NCBI GenBank assembly: GCA_023431345.1
Contig: JAEYWK010000201.1
Location: 62,001-126,000, forward strand
DNA: 64,000 bases
From: Pseudomonadota bacterium
GTDB lineage: Bacteria; Myxococcota_A; Polyangia; Polyangiales; Polyangiaceae
Direction of reading: 5' to 3'
Of the stretch, positions 26,292 through 35,111 are shown one piece after another. Below the pieces are notes generated by a model that was not told the DNA's origin, searched no databases, and worked only from the letters and a program-made list of their open reading frames with translations. Position numbers and translations under genes: made by a program. Within the stretch, counting starts at the first letter, position 1, and each line of letters begins with the position of its first letter.

Positions 26292-28592
26292 ATGAAGTCC
26301 GCAGGGCTACCGCCGAACGAAGAGCAGCGGCTGATTACGGCGCGAAATTACCTGCCCGGCGGCAGCGAGCGCCTACCCGCGCTCGATGACCTGGCCCGGC
26401 TCGTGGCGCTGGCGCTCGACTTGCCGATCGCGCTCGTGTCGGTCGTCGACGAGAGCATGCTGCGCCTGCGCGGCCGTAGCGGCGTCGAGGTCGACGCCTT
26501 CGATCGCGAGACGTCGCTCTGCGCGCACGTCGTCCGCCACGGCGTGCCGCTGATCGTGCCCGACGTCGAGGCTGACCGTCGCTTCGCCGACAGCCCGCTC
26601 GTGACCGGCTATCCGAACGTGCGCTTTTACGCGGGCGTGCCGCTGCGCGCGGTCGACGGACACATCGTGGGTGTGCTGAGCGTGGCCGACCGCGCTCCGC
26701 GAACGCCGCGGCGGGAGCAAGGCATCCTCGAGCTGAGCGCGAGCCAGGCCATGATGCACCTGGACGCGCACCGCAACGCGCGCCTGCTCGACGCTGAGCG
26801 CGAGCTGCTGCGGGTGCACCGCGAGCTCTTCCAGCTGACCCCGGAGCTCCACTGCACGCTCGACGCCAACCTGCGCTTCGACGAGCTGAGCCCGAGCTGG
26901 GAGCAAGTGCTCGGCTGGAAGCGCGAGGTCTTACGCGCCCAAACCCTGGCCGACTTGATCCACCCCGGCGACTACCAGCGCACCGTGTCCGAAGCGCAGC
27001 GGCTGATCGAGCGCCAAGGCAGCCGCTACGACTTCGAGACGCGCTGCCAGCACGTGAACGGTCACTGGGTTCCGCTCTCGTGGGCGTGGCTGGCGCGGGG
27101 AGGCCGCATCTTCGCCACCGCGCGCGACATGACGAGCTACCACGCCAAGGAAGACGCGCTGCTCGCCGCCAACCGCGAGCTGCAAGATCGAGAGCAGAAG
27201 CTACGGGTGCTGTTCGACTCGATGGCGGAGGGCGCGCTGATGCAGGACGCGGCCGGCAACGTCACGCACTCCAACGCCGCCGCCGAGCGCATCTTGAAGC
27301 TGAGCCGCGGACAGCTCATCAAGCTGAACGCCAACGGTCCGCCCCGCGCGCCGCTGATCCGGCGAGACGGCAGCCTGATGCCCGACGCCGAGCGCCCGGC
27401 CGCGCACGCGCTGCGCACGGGTGAGGTCGTGAGCGATCGCGTGATGGGGCTGCTGTTTTCAGCCGAGGAGACGACGTGGATCAGCGTCAACGCGGTGCCG
27501 CTGCGCGCGAGCGGCACCGCCCGCCCCAGCGGCGTCGTGATGACGTTCCGTGACATCAGCGAGCACTACCGGATGCAAGAGAGGCTGGCCCAGTCGGAGG
27601 CGAACTTCCGCGCGCTGGTGGCCTCGCTGCCCGTTGGCATCGCCGTCAGCCACGGCAAGGTGCTGTGCTACGTCAACGGCGCGCTGCTGCGTATCCTCGG
27701 CTACGACGAGCCCGAGGAGCTGGTCGGCCGTCAGACGTTCGACGTGGTGCACCCGCGCTCGGAGCCCGTAATACGCGAGCGCTATCGACAAATGGAGGCC
27801 GGCACCTATCCGGGCGCGGGCGTCCTCGAGTGCGTGAAGCGCGACGGCGGCACGGTGCTGATCGAAGTGACGAGCATGCCCACGCGCTACGACGGGCAAG
27901 ACGCGAACATCGCCATCGTGCGCGACGTCACCGAAGAGCGAGGTGCCAAGCAGGCCTTGCTCGAATCGCTGAGCCAAAAGGAGACGCTCCTCAAAGAGAT
28001 TCACCACCGCGTCAAGAACAACCTCCAGGTCATCGCCAGCCTGCTGCGGCTCGGGCGCAACTACGTGGCCGACCCGGGCGCGCTGTGCGTGTTCGACGAC
28101 TCCATCGCGCGTGTGCACTCGATCGCGCTGATTCACGAGCGACTCTACCAATCCAAGGACTTGGCCGTGATCGACCTGCCCGCCTACTTGCAGGGCCTGG
28201 TCAGCGAGCTCGTCCGCGCGGGGACCAGCGATCGCCGCGTTCGGGCCGAGGTAGAGGCCGATCCCGTGGCGCTCGACATCGATCGCTGCGTGCCGCTGGG
28301 CTTGATCGTCAACGAGCTCGTGACCAACTCGCTCAAGCATGCGTTCAGCGACGGCGCAGTGGCCGAGCCGCAAGTCAGCGTGCGGCTTCACGAGCGCGGC
28401 AGCAGCTACGAGCTGTCGATTCGTGACAACGGCAGAGGCATGGGCAGCGCGGCGCAGCGCGAAGGCTCCCTGGGGCTGCTGTTGGTGTCGAGCCTGGTGC
28501 GTCAGCTGCGCGGCCAGCACCGCGAGAGCGACGACGGAGGTACGCATTGGCGCGTAGAGTTTCCGCGCGTCGCTGGCGACCGCGACGGCTAA
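26292..28592 (+). CDS. GAF-PAS sensor kinase of the HisKA_2 class
   Basis: A 766-residue soluble sensor kinase. The N-terminal GAF domain (about 25-175) has IALVSVVDESMLRLRGRSG and FYAGVPLRAVDGHIVGVLSV. Three PAS domains follow, ending near ARDMTSYHAKEDALL, MTFRDISEHYRMQERL and IVRDVTEERGAKQAL. The phospho-acceptor region LLKEIHHRVKNNLQVIASL (His near 571) is the HisKA_2 signature rather than classic HisKA. The ATPase part has PLGLIVNELVTNSLKHAF and IRDNGRGMG. HisKA_2 kinases usually pair with unorthodox receivers. It begins 8 bases after the hybrid kinase gene and likely shares its transcript. Confidence 0.92.
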   Translation: MKSAGLPPNEEQRLITARNYLPGGSERLPALDDLARLVALALDLPIALVSVVDESMLRLRGRSGVEVDAFDRETSLCAHVVRHGVPLIVPDVEADRRFADSPLVTGYPNVRFYAGVPLRAVDGHIVGVLSVADRAPRTPRREQGILELSASQAMMHLDAHRNARLLDAERELLRVHRELFQLTPELHCTLDANLRFDELSPSWEQVLGWKREVLRAQTLADLIHPGDYQRTVSEAQRLIERQGSRYDFETRCQHVNGHWVPLSWAWLARGGRIFATARDMTSYHAKEDALLAANRELQDREQKLRVLFDSMAEGALMQDAAGNVTHSNAAAERILKLSRGQLIKLNANGPPRAPLIRRDGSLMPDAERPAAHALRTGEVVSDRVMGLLFSAEETTWISVNAVPLRASGTARPSGVVMTFRDISEHYRMQERLAQSEANFRALVASLPVGIAVSHGKVLCYVNGALLRILGYDEPEELVGRQTFDVVHPRSEPVIRERYRQMEAGTYPGAGVLECVKRDGGTVLIEVTSMPTRYDGQDANIAIVRDVTEERGAKQALLESLSQKETLLKEIHHRVKNNLQVIASLLRLGRNYVADPGALCVFDDSIARVHSIALIHERLYQSKDLAVIDLPAYLQGLVSELVRAGTSDRRVRAEVEADPVALDIDRCVPLGLIVNELVTNSLKHAFSDGAVAEPQVSVRLHERGSSYELSIRDNGRGMGSAAQREGSLGLLLVSSLVRQLRGQHRESDDGGTHWRVEFPRVAGDRDG

Positions 28593-28744
28593 GGCGTGTC
28601 CCTGAATTGCGGGTCTCGCCGTAAACGCGCGGCGCCAGCTTCGTAGACGCCTCGACGCAGCCAGCGTAACCTGGAGACGTGCGCTGGTGACGCTCAGTCC
28701 AGGCGCGCTGCGTGCTCTGCAACCGCTCTCCGAGTCGACGCCAC

Positions 28745-29047
28745 ATGTTCATCATCGAGCTGATCTATCGAGCCGAGCTGTCGGAAATCGACGCGGCCAT
28801 GCGCCCGCACATGGCCTATTTGAAGGCTCACTACGCCGCGGGGCGCTTCCTCGTTTCCGGGCGCAAAGTGCCGCGAGATGGCGGCATCATCTTGGCCGTC
28901 GCCGACAGCCGCGAGCAAATCGAGGCCATCGTGAGGGAAGACCCCTTCGTCGCCCGCGGCCTCGCGGACTTTCGCATCATCGAGTTTCGCGCGAGCCAAA
29001 AGGCCGACAGCATCGACGCGCTGCTCGCCGAGAAGTCAGGGCCCTGA
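28745..29047 (+). CDS. YciI-like protein
   Basis: A 100-residue single-domain protein with the ferredoxin-like YciI fold. It starts MFIIELIYRAELSEIDAAM and has the conserved His-Leu segment RPHMAYLKAHYAAGRFLVSG, the central GGIILAVADSREQIEAIVREDPF and the closing ADFRIIEFRA. These residues match YciI/YCII proteins, which are proposed but mostly unproven enzymes with an active-site His-Asp pair. ATG 28745 is chosen as it gives the conserved beta strand; an in-frame start 11 codons upstream adds a non-conserved basic tail. It converges with the membrane kinase gene (18-base gap). Confidence 0.85.
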   Translation: MFIIELIYRAELSEIDAAMRPHMAYLKAHYAAGRFLVSGRKVPRDGGIILAVADSREQIEAIVREDPFVARGLADFRIIEFRASQKADSIDALLAEKSGP

Positions 29048-29065
29048 GCGCTCGTCGAGCGCCTC

Positions 29066-30946
29066 TCAGCCGGTGGACTCCGCGGGCGTCTTCACGACGG
29101 AGAGCGCCCGCGCGCCGGAGCGGGCTCGCCGAGGCTTCGCCGCCAGCAGCTCGTGCACCTTGTCGGCCAGCACGCGCGTGTCGAACGGCTTGGCCAAGAA
29201 CGCCGTCCCGCGGGCCGCGTCGATCGCGGGCATCGCTTCGTCGAACGTGTAGCCGGATACGAACAAGACGAGCAGGTCCGGCCGCTCCGCGACGAGGCGC
29301 TTGGCGAGCTCCACGCCGCTCAAGCCCGGCATCATCACGTCCGTGAGCAGCAGGTCGATTTCGGCCCCATGCGCCCTCGCCAGCTCCAGCGCGCGCGGGC
29401 CGTCCGCCGCGACCAGCACCTCGAAGCCTTCGCGCACCAGACAGCGGCGCATGACCGAGCGCAGCGTGGCCTCGTCGTCGACGACCAAGATGGTGGCGCC
29501 GCGCGCGGACGACGGGCGCTCGGCGCGCTTGTCGTGCGTCAGCGAGACGGGCTCACTGGCCAGCGGAAGGAAGACCTTGAAGCCGCTGGTCGAAGCGCTC
29601 CGCGAGATCAGTAGGCGCCCCTCCCAGTGCTCGACGATGGCGCGCACCGTCGACAAGCCGAGGTGACGCCGGAGCGGATCGAGCTCACCTTCCTGCTCCG
29701 CGTCCACTCCGCGCAGCTCGAGCAGGCTCGCCGCAGCGCCCGCCTGGCCGACGCTGAGCTCGACGTAGCGCCCCGCTGGCAGCAAAGCCCCGTCTGGCGG
29801 CGTGGCCGTGCGCGCGCCGAGCTGGAGCGCCCCGCCCGTCGGTAGCACGGCCCGCACCCCGCTCACCAAGTTGACGAGCACCTGCTCGATCTGCGCCGAG
29901 TCCGCGCGCACGAGCAGCGGCTCCGGCCACAGCTCCACCTCGACGCGAACGTCGTCCCCGAGCAGGTGGGGCACGATGCCAGCCCACTCGCCGAGCAGCT
30001 GATTCAAGTCGAACACCCGAGGCTGAGTGCGGTTGCGCACGCTGAAGGCCAGCATCTGGCGGATCAGCGCAGCTCCCCGCCGCGCCGCCTCGAGCGTCTC
30101 CTCCGCCGCCGCTCGGGCCTGCTCGTCGAGCCCGCGGCTCTCTTTGATCAGAGTCGAGTTGTTCAGGACTACGGTCAGCAGCCCGTTGAAATCGTGCGCT
30201 AGGCCGCCCGCCAGTCGCCCTGCGACTTCGAGTCGCTGTGCCGCTTGGAGGGCCTCGCTCTGTCGAGCGAGCTCCGCCGAGCGCTCGGCGACGCGCTGCT
30301 CGAGACCGCGGTTGGCCTCAAGCAGCTCCACCTGCGACTGCTCGAGCCTCGCCACCAGGCCTGCGTTCTCGTTCGCCAAGCGAAACGCGCGCGCGAACGC
30401 GCGGTGGTTGTTGCGCGCGACGCGCTGCATGAACACCGCGTAGGCCAAGACGAGCGCGCCCAGCCCGAGGTGCATGCGATCGCCCTCGGCGAAGGCGCGC
30501 ACCGCCAGGGGAAGCAAGGCGGGCGCGAAGAAGGCGAAGAACGCAGGTAGGTGGCAGGCCAGCGTGCCCGCGGCCGCCGCCACCATGCCGCCGATCGCGA
30601 ACGTGAGCAGGGCTTGGGCCAGCGCGCTGTTGGAGTCGAAGAACAGCGCCCCCGCCCCGCCCCAGAGCAAGCCCGAGACGAACGAGCCACTGACGAAGCG
30701 ACGCCCCCAGGTGGCTTCGGGCGCCGCCGGCGCGGCGAGCCTGAAGCGACGTAGCAACGCGACGCGCGCCGCCGACAACAGCAGCAGCGCCGCGAACCAG
30801 CCGAGCAGCTGCCAGCGCGGCGTGGTTTGCCAGAGCGTGGCGGTCACCAGCGACGCCACCGCGACGTTGGCCAATAGCACCGGGCCGCTCTGAGCATAGA
30901 GCGCGCGAACCTCTTCGCTCCGCACCGACGCCTCGAACCTCATCAC
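29066..30946 (-). CDS. Membrane HK-REC hybrid with a degenerate ATPase domain
   Basis: A 626-residue protein with five or six N-terminal helices (about 22-175), a coiled coil (190-240), an H-box with His251 (LAGGLAHDFNGLL), an HATPase-like region (320-465) and a C-terminal receiver (acceptor about Asp536 in LLLTDVMMPGLSG). The ATP site looks broken. The N-box is QVLVNLVSGVRAV, with Gly in place of the second Asn. The G1 motif DxGxG is replaced by SVGQAGAAAS, and no F-box is seen; only the G2-like LGLSTV remains. It may work as a receiver-output or phosphatase protein rather than a kinase. It starts at GTG 30946, with ATG one codon later. Confidence 0.85.
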   Translation of the reverse strand: MMRFEASVRSEEVRALYAQSGPVLLANVAVASLVTATLWQTTPRWQLLGWFAALLLLSAARVALLRRFRLAAPAAPEATWGRRFVSGSFVSGLLWGGAGALFFDSNSALAQALLTFAIGGMVAAAAGTLACHLPAFFAFFAPALLPLAVRAFAEGDRMHLGLGALVLAYAVFMQRVARNNHRAFARAFRLANENAGLVARLEQSQVELLEANRGLEQRVAERSAELARQSEALQAAQRLEVAGRLAGGLAHDFNGLLTVVLNNSTLIKESRGLDEQARAAAEETLEAARRGAALIRQMLAFSVRNRTQPRVFDLNQLLGEWAGIVPHLLGDDVRVEVELWPEPLLVRADSAQIEQVLVNLVSGVRAVLPTGGALQLGARTATPPDGALLPAGRYVELSVGQAGAAASLLELRGVDAEQEGELDPLRRHLGLSTVRAIVEHWEGRLLISRSASTSGFKVFLPLASEPVSLTHDKRAERPSSARGATILVVDDEATLRSVMRRCLVREGFEVLVAADGPRALELARAHGAEIDLLLTDVMMPGLSGVELAKRLVAERPDLLVLFVSGYTFDEAMPAIDAARGTAFLAKPFDTRVLADKVHELLAAKPRRARSGARALSVVKTPAESTG

Positions 30947-31204
30947 CCTCTCATGTTAGCACCGACCGGACCGGGCCAATAGTTCTGGTCACACGATGGG
31001 GGCAAGGGGCCTGACTCGACGCGGCAGGACCGTCGCGCCGACGGCCGGCGGGGCGAGCGGCCGCTTCCTACCGAAATCTGAGGAATTTTTCAGCTCAGGC
31101 CACGCGGCAGCTAGCAATTTCGAAAGCTGACGGTCGGCATTCGGCGCCTGGCAGGCTGCGTGGTCTGGGCTCGGGGTAGCGGAGCAGCTAGCTTCGAGGC
31201 TTTC
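30947..31204. other. 258-base divergent intergenic region
   Basis: This region separates two divergent sensor-kinase genes and contains no supported gene. AT-richer patches (GGAATTTTTCAGCTCAG near 31080 and AGCAATTTCGAAAGC near 31112) may carry promoters, but no canonical -35/-10 or -24/-12 pair was recognised. Confidence 0.35.
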
Positions 31205-34200
31205 GTGACTTCAACGGACCCTGCCCCCTCGCCTGCCCTCGATTCGCGAGACCTCTTGACGCTCGTCGAGCAGGTCGGCGACTACGCGATGTTCCTGCTG
31301 GATTTGCAGGGTCGGGTGGCCTCGTGGAACCTCGGCGCGCAGAACCTCAACGGCTACGCGCCGCCGGAGATCATTGGTGAGCATTTCTCCAAGCTCTATC
31401 CGCCGGAAGAGGTCGACCGCGGCCAGCCGGAGCTCCAGCTGAAGCAAGTACTAGTCACCGGCCACCTGGAAGAAGAGGGCTTTCGAGTCCGCGCGGACGG
31501 GTCGATGTTTTGGGCCTTCGTGAGCATGACCCTGTTGCGAGACCCTGCGGGCAACCCCAAGGGCTTCGCGAAGGTGATGCGCGACCTGACGGAGCACCGA
31601 AGCACCCAAGAAGAGCTGCGCCGCTCGGAGGAGCGCTTTCGACTGCTGATCGAGGGCGTGACCGACTACGCCATTTACATGCTCGATCCGGCGGGCGTCG
31701 TGGCCACGTGGAACTCGGGCGCCCAGAAGATCAAGGGCTACGACGCCGCCAGCATCGTGGGCCAGCATTTCTCGCTGTTCTTCACGCCCGAGGATCGCGC
31801 GGCGGACAAGCCGCGCCTGGAGCTCGAGGTCGCCCTGCGCGAAGGCCGCTTCGCCGAAGAAGGATGGCGCGTGCGGGCCGACGGCTCGCGCTTTTGGGCG
31901 AGCGTGGTCGTCACGGCCCTACGCGACGCCCGCGGTGAGCTGATCGGCTTCTCGAAGATCACCCGCGACCTGAGCGAGCGCAAGCTGGCGGAGGACACGG
32001 AGCGTCAACTGCGCGAGCAGCACACCGCGCGCGCGATCGCGGAGGCGGGGGAGCTCCGCGCCCGCCAAGAGCAGGAGCGCTATCGGATGCTCAGCCGTCA
32101 GCTGGACATCATCTTGGAGGGCGTGCTCGACGGCATCACCGTACAAGATCGGCGCGGGGTGGTGACGTTCGCCAACACCGCCGCCGCCAAGCTGAGCGGT
32201 CTCGCGAGCCGCGACGAATTCAAAGACGTGGGCGCGGAAGAGGTGCTCCAGCGCCTCGAGTTGCTCGACGAGCACGGACACCGCTTTCCGCCTCAAGATC
32301 TGCCCGGGCCGCGCGTGCTCGCTGGCGAGCCGCAGGTGAGCGCGTTGGTCCACGCGCGTGACCGGAGGAGCGGAAACGAGTGGTGGATGCAGGTGCGAGC
32401 AGGCGGCATCGCTGGGGAAGACGGCCGCACTGAGTTCGCCGTCAACATCTTGCACGACGTCACGCAGCAGCGGCGACAAGACGAGCAAGAACGTTGCCTG
32501 AGCCAGGTCACGGCCGCGCTGTCCGAGTCGCTCAACTACCGAGCGACGCTCGGGGTGGTGGCGAGCCTGCTCGCGCCCGGGCTGTGCGACTGGTGCGCGA
32601 TTCACCTGCTCGAAGCCTCGAGCTTGCACCTCGTCGCGGTCGCGCACGCGGATCCGCGTAAGAAGAAGCGCGCCGAGGAGCTCGGCCAACGCTTCCCCCC
32701 CGCCCCCGATCGCCCCGGCGGCGTGTGGGACGTGTTGAACGGCGGGGCCCCCGTGCTGCACGAGCACGTGACCGAGGAGCAGCTCGTGGGCTGGGCGACG
32801 AGCGACGAGCACCAGACGGCGCTCCGCGAAACGGGGCTGCGCTCGATGATGATCGTCCCGATCAAGACACGCGACCGGACGGTGGGCACGCTGTCGCTCG
32901 TCACGGCTCACTCGGGCCGGCGCTACGACGCGCGCGATCTCTCGCTGGCGAGCGAGCTCGGGCGCCGCGTCGGCTCTTTCATCGAGAACTCCCTGCTGTT
33001 CGAGCGCGCGCGCGCCTCCGCCGCCAGCGCGGAGGCCGCGGTGCGTGAGGCCCAGGCAGCGGCGCGCATGAAAGACGAGTTCTTGGCCACCGTGTCGCAC
33101 GAGCTGCGCACACCTCTCAACGCCATTATGGGCTGGGCCAGCTTGCTCAAGCGCCGTGCCGACCCGGCGTCGATGAGCAAGGGCATCGACGTGATTCACC
33201 GCAACGCCGCCGCACAGAGCAAGATCATCGAAGACATCTTGGATGTGTCGCGCATCATCACCGGCAAGCTTCGCCTGGAGCTGAAGCCGGTCGACCTCGT
33301 GGCCGTCGTGGTTGACGCGATCGAGGTGGTGCGACCGTCAGCGGCCGCGCAGTCCATCAGCATCGCGCTCGAGCGCCCGCCCGAACCGGCCAGCATCGTC
33401 GGTGACCCGGAGCGGCTGCAGCAGGTGATGTGGAATCTGCTGTCGAACGCCGTCAAATTCAACGATCCGGGCGGGCACGTCTCGGTGCGGATCGAGCAGC
33501 GCGGGCAGCAGTGGGCGATCCTCGTCACCGACGACGGCAAAGGTATCGACCTCGAGTTTCTGCCGTACGTGTTCGATCGCTTCAAGCAAGCCGACAGCTC
33601 CACGACGCGGCGCTTCGGCGGCCTGGGGCTGGGCCTGGCGATCGTGCGGCACATCGTCGAGCTTCACGGGGGCAAAGCCACCGTCACGAGCCAGGGGCCC
33701 GGTACGGGCGCGACCTTTCAGGTCGTGCTGCCGAGGCTCGCGGTCGCACCTGCGCCCGAAGCAGCGCCGCACGAGGTCGGCGTCGCCGCCGCCGCGCGCG
33801 AAGAGACGACGGGCGGGCTCAGCGGCATCCGGGTGCTGGTGGTCGACGACGAAGCCGACGCCCGTGATTTACTCGAGCTCGTGCTGCAGCAAGCGGGCGC
33901 CGAAGTTCGAAATGCCAGCTCGGCCTCCGCAGGCCTCGCGCTGCTCGACACCTTCACTCCGCACGTCATCGTGAGCGACGTCGCGATGCCGGAGGAAGAC
34001 GGCTACGCGTTCATGCGCCGCGTGCGGGCGATGCCTGGACCGCGTGCCCGCATCCCGTCGATCGCGCTGACGGCCTACACCAGGCACGAAGACAAGCTGC
34101 GCGCGCTGGCCATGGGCTTCACCACGCACCTGGGTAAGCCCGTGAATCCGGATGACTTGAAGGCGCTGGTCGCGGAGCTGGCGAGCGGCTCGCCCCTTCC

Positions 34201-34219
34201 CGCCGAAAGCGCGCCGTGA
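31205..34219 (+). CDS. Hybrid histidine kinase PAS-PAS-PAS-GAF-HK-REC
   Basis: A 1004-residue soluble hybrid kinase. Two near-duplicate PAS domains come first: each has DYAMFLLDLQG or DYAIYMLDPAG, a W-N-x-GAQ core and a RVRADGS-FWA strand. A third PAS and a GAF domain (about 415-600) follow. The HK core has His632 in FLATVSHELRTPLNAIMGW, WNLLSNAVKFN, TDDGKGID, FDRFKQAD and GLGLGLAIV. The C-terminal receiver has VLVVDDEADARD, acceptor Asp925 in VIVSDVAMPEEDG, ALTAYT and LGKPVNP. GTG 31205 follows CGAGG and is favoured over GTG 31160. The 3' end overlaps the opposing PQ-loop gene by 101 bases. Confidence 0.94.
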   Translation: MTSTDPAPSPALDSRDLLTLVEQVGDYAMFLLDLQGRVASWNLGAQNLNGYAPPEIIGEHFSKLYPPEEVDRGQPELQLKQVLVTGHLEEEGFRVRADGSMFWAFVSMTLLRDPAGNPKGFAKVMRDLTEHRSTQEELRRSEERFRLLIEGVTDYAIYMLDPAGVVATWNSGAQKIKGYDAASIVGQHFSLFFTPEDRAADKPRLELEVALREGRFAEEGWRVRADGSRFWASVVVTALRDARGELIGFSKITRDLSERKLAEDTERQLREQHTARAIAEAGELRARQEQERYRMLSRQLDIILEGVLDGITVQDRRGVVTFANTAAAKLSGLASRDEFKDVGAEEVLQRLELLDEHGHRFPPQDLPGPRVLAGEPQVSALVHARDRRSGNEWWMQVRAGGIAGEDGRTEFAVNILHDVTQQRRQDEQERCLSQVTAALSESLNYRATLGVVASLLAPGLCDWCAIHLLEASSLHLVAVAHADPRKKKRAEELGQRFPPAPDRPGGVWDVLNGGAPVLHEHVTEEQLVGWATSDEHQTALRETGLRSMMIVPIKTRDRTVGTLSLVTAHSGRRYDARDLSLASELGRRVGSFIENSLLFERARASAASAEAAVREAQAAARMKDEFLATVSHELRTPLNAIMGWASLLKRRADPASMSKGIDVIHRNAAAQSKIIEDILDVSRIITGKLRLELKPVDLVAVVVDAIEVVRPSAAAQSISIALERPPEPASIVGDPERLQQVMWNLLSNAVKFNDPGGHVSVRIEQRGQQWAILVTDDGKGIDLEFLPYVFDRFKQADSSTTRRFGGLGLGLAIVRHIVELHGGKATVTSQGPGTGATFQVVLPRLAVAPAPEAAPHEVGVAAAAREETTGGLSGIRVLVVDDEADARDLLELVLQQAGAEVRNASSASAGLALLDTFTPHVIVSDVAMPEEDGYAFMRRVRAMPGPRARIPSIALTAYTRHEDKLRALAMGFTTHLGKPVNPDDLKALVAELASGSPLPAESAP

Positions 34220-34448
34220 GCACCCAGCCCAAAACGGCCGAAGCCGCCATCAGCGCGTTGGTGACGCTGAAGACCCAGTTTCCGAGCATCACGCTGTAAA
34301 CGGCGAAACCGAGCGACGCCGCGGTTTGCCCCACGAACAGCCAAATCGAGACGCCCTCGCCGCTGCGCTCGCGCCATTGCTTGTGGATTTGCGCGACGAT
34401 CGTCGTCAGCAAGATGAGCGAGCTAGCCCAGCCGATCGCGTCCGGCAT
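34119..34448 (-). CDS. PQ-loop / SemiSWEET-like membrane protein
   Basis: A 109-residue protein with three helices: PDAIGWASSLILLTTIVAQI, SIWLFVGQTAASLGFAVYSV and WVFSVTNALMAASAVLGWVL. The arrangement I-G-x-x-A-S, then (A)Q-I-x-K-Q-W-R-x-x-S-G-x-G-V-S, then N in the last helix is the single-repeat PQ-loop or SemiSWEET pattern, with Ala in place of the usual Pro. SemiSWEETs move small sugars as dimers; other PQ-loop proteins have different cargo, so the substrate is open. The C-terminal 28 residues are encoded antisense to the end of the hybrid kinase gene. No Shine-Dalgarno is seen; a sigma-54-like element lies 12 bases upstream of the ATG. Confidence 0.75.
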   Translation of the reverse strand: MPDAIGWASSLILLTTIVAQIHKQWRERSGEGVSIWLFVGQTAASLGFAVYSVMLGNWVFSVTNALMAASAVLGWVLTARFRREGASRSPAPRPAPSSHPDSRAYPGAW

Positions 34449-34459
34449 ACCGCGACCCG

Positions 34460-34475
34460 AGCAACTGCCGTACCA
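34460..34475 (-). promoter_or_regulatory. Sigma-54-like element upstream of the PQ-loop gene
   Basis: Minus-strand TGGTACGGCAGTTGCT matches TGGCACGNNNNTTGCW at 11 of 12 positions, with GG and GC 10 bases apart. The GC is only 12 bases from the ATG at 34448, so a transcript from it would be almost leaderless. It overlaps the 3' end of the upstream zinc-ribbon gene. Chance cannot be excluded. Confidence 0.35.
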
Positions 34476-34477
34476 GC

Positions 34478-34948
34478 TCAGCGGCGTAGATGTAGAGCAG
34501 CGGGCGCCAGCGGATCTTCTTCGACGTCGGCGGTGGCGAGCGGGCCCGACTTGAGCGGCAAGTCGCGAGAACGCGCGATGAGCAAGGTCTTGAGCATGCG
34601 CAAGCCGCGGGGCAAGCGGTTGACCAGCGCCGGGCGAGCCTTGGCCAGCGCCGGCAGGCGCTCGATCATCAAGCGCACGATCGCCGTGGGCGTTTCGCCT
34701 CTGTCGAGCAAGTCTTGAAGCTCGTGGGCCAGGAGCGTTGCCCGCGGACCGTCGAGATCGGCGGAGTAGATGGCGTCGTCGATGTCCGCGAAGGCCAACC
34801 AATCACCGTCACCGTAGACGGGGCCGGGGATGACCCGCGCCGGCCCTTCGCAGAACGAGCACGCCACCTGCCGCTCTCCTAGCTCCGTCACCGGAGGCGA
34901 CAGGGACGCATGCGCGCATTCTTCGCAGTACACGGGCAAGTAGGTCAT
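34478..34948 (-). CDS. Zinc-ribbon protein, paralogue of the one at 42086
   Basis: A 156-residue protein starting MTYLPVYCEECAHA. The four-Cys ribbon is CEEC then CSFC, followed by ARVIPGPVYGDGDWLAFADID. The rest is helical (LLAHELQDLLDRGETP, VRLMIERLPALAKARP). The N-terminal 50 residues line up with the protein at 42086, which has P-x-YC-x-x-C, C-x-x-C, RIVPGAYY-x-D and the same length of spacer. This indicates two members of a lineage-specific family. I know no functional assignment. ATG 34948 is chosen over an upstream start because it gives the aligned N-terminus. Confidence 0.72.
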   Translation of the reverse strand: MTYLPVYCEECAHASLSPPVTELGERQVACSFCEGPARVIPGPVYGDGDWLAFADIDDAIYSADLDGPRATLLAHELQDLLDRGETPTAIVRLMIERLPALAKARPALVNRLPRGLRMLKTLLIARSRDLPLKSGPLATADVEEDPLAPAALHLRR

Positions 34949-35111
34949 CGGCAGCGAGGGCTTGGCTCCGAATTGGCAGCCGCGCAAGTGCCAACCACGC
35001 AACATCGTTCGCTGCTCACCGAATCGCGCTCGCGAACCTCACCAAATTGCCTCGGTCGTGGCGTCCTGCCCGCGACGCGCTCCGTGCCAGCCTGGGGGCC
35101 GACGGCGCTCG

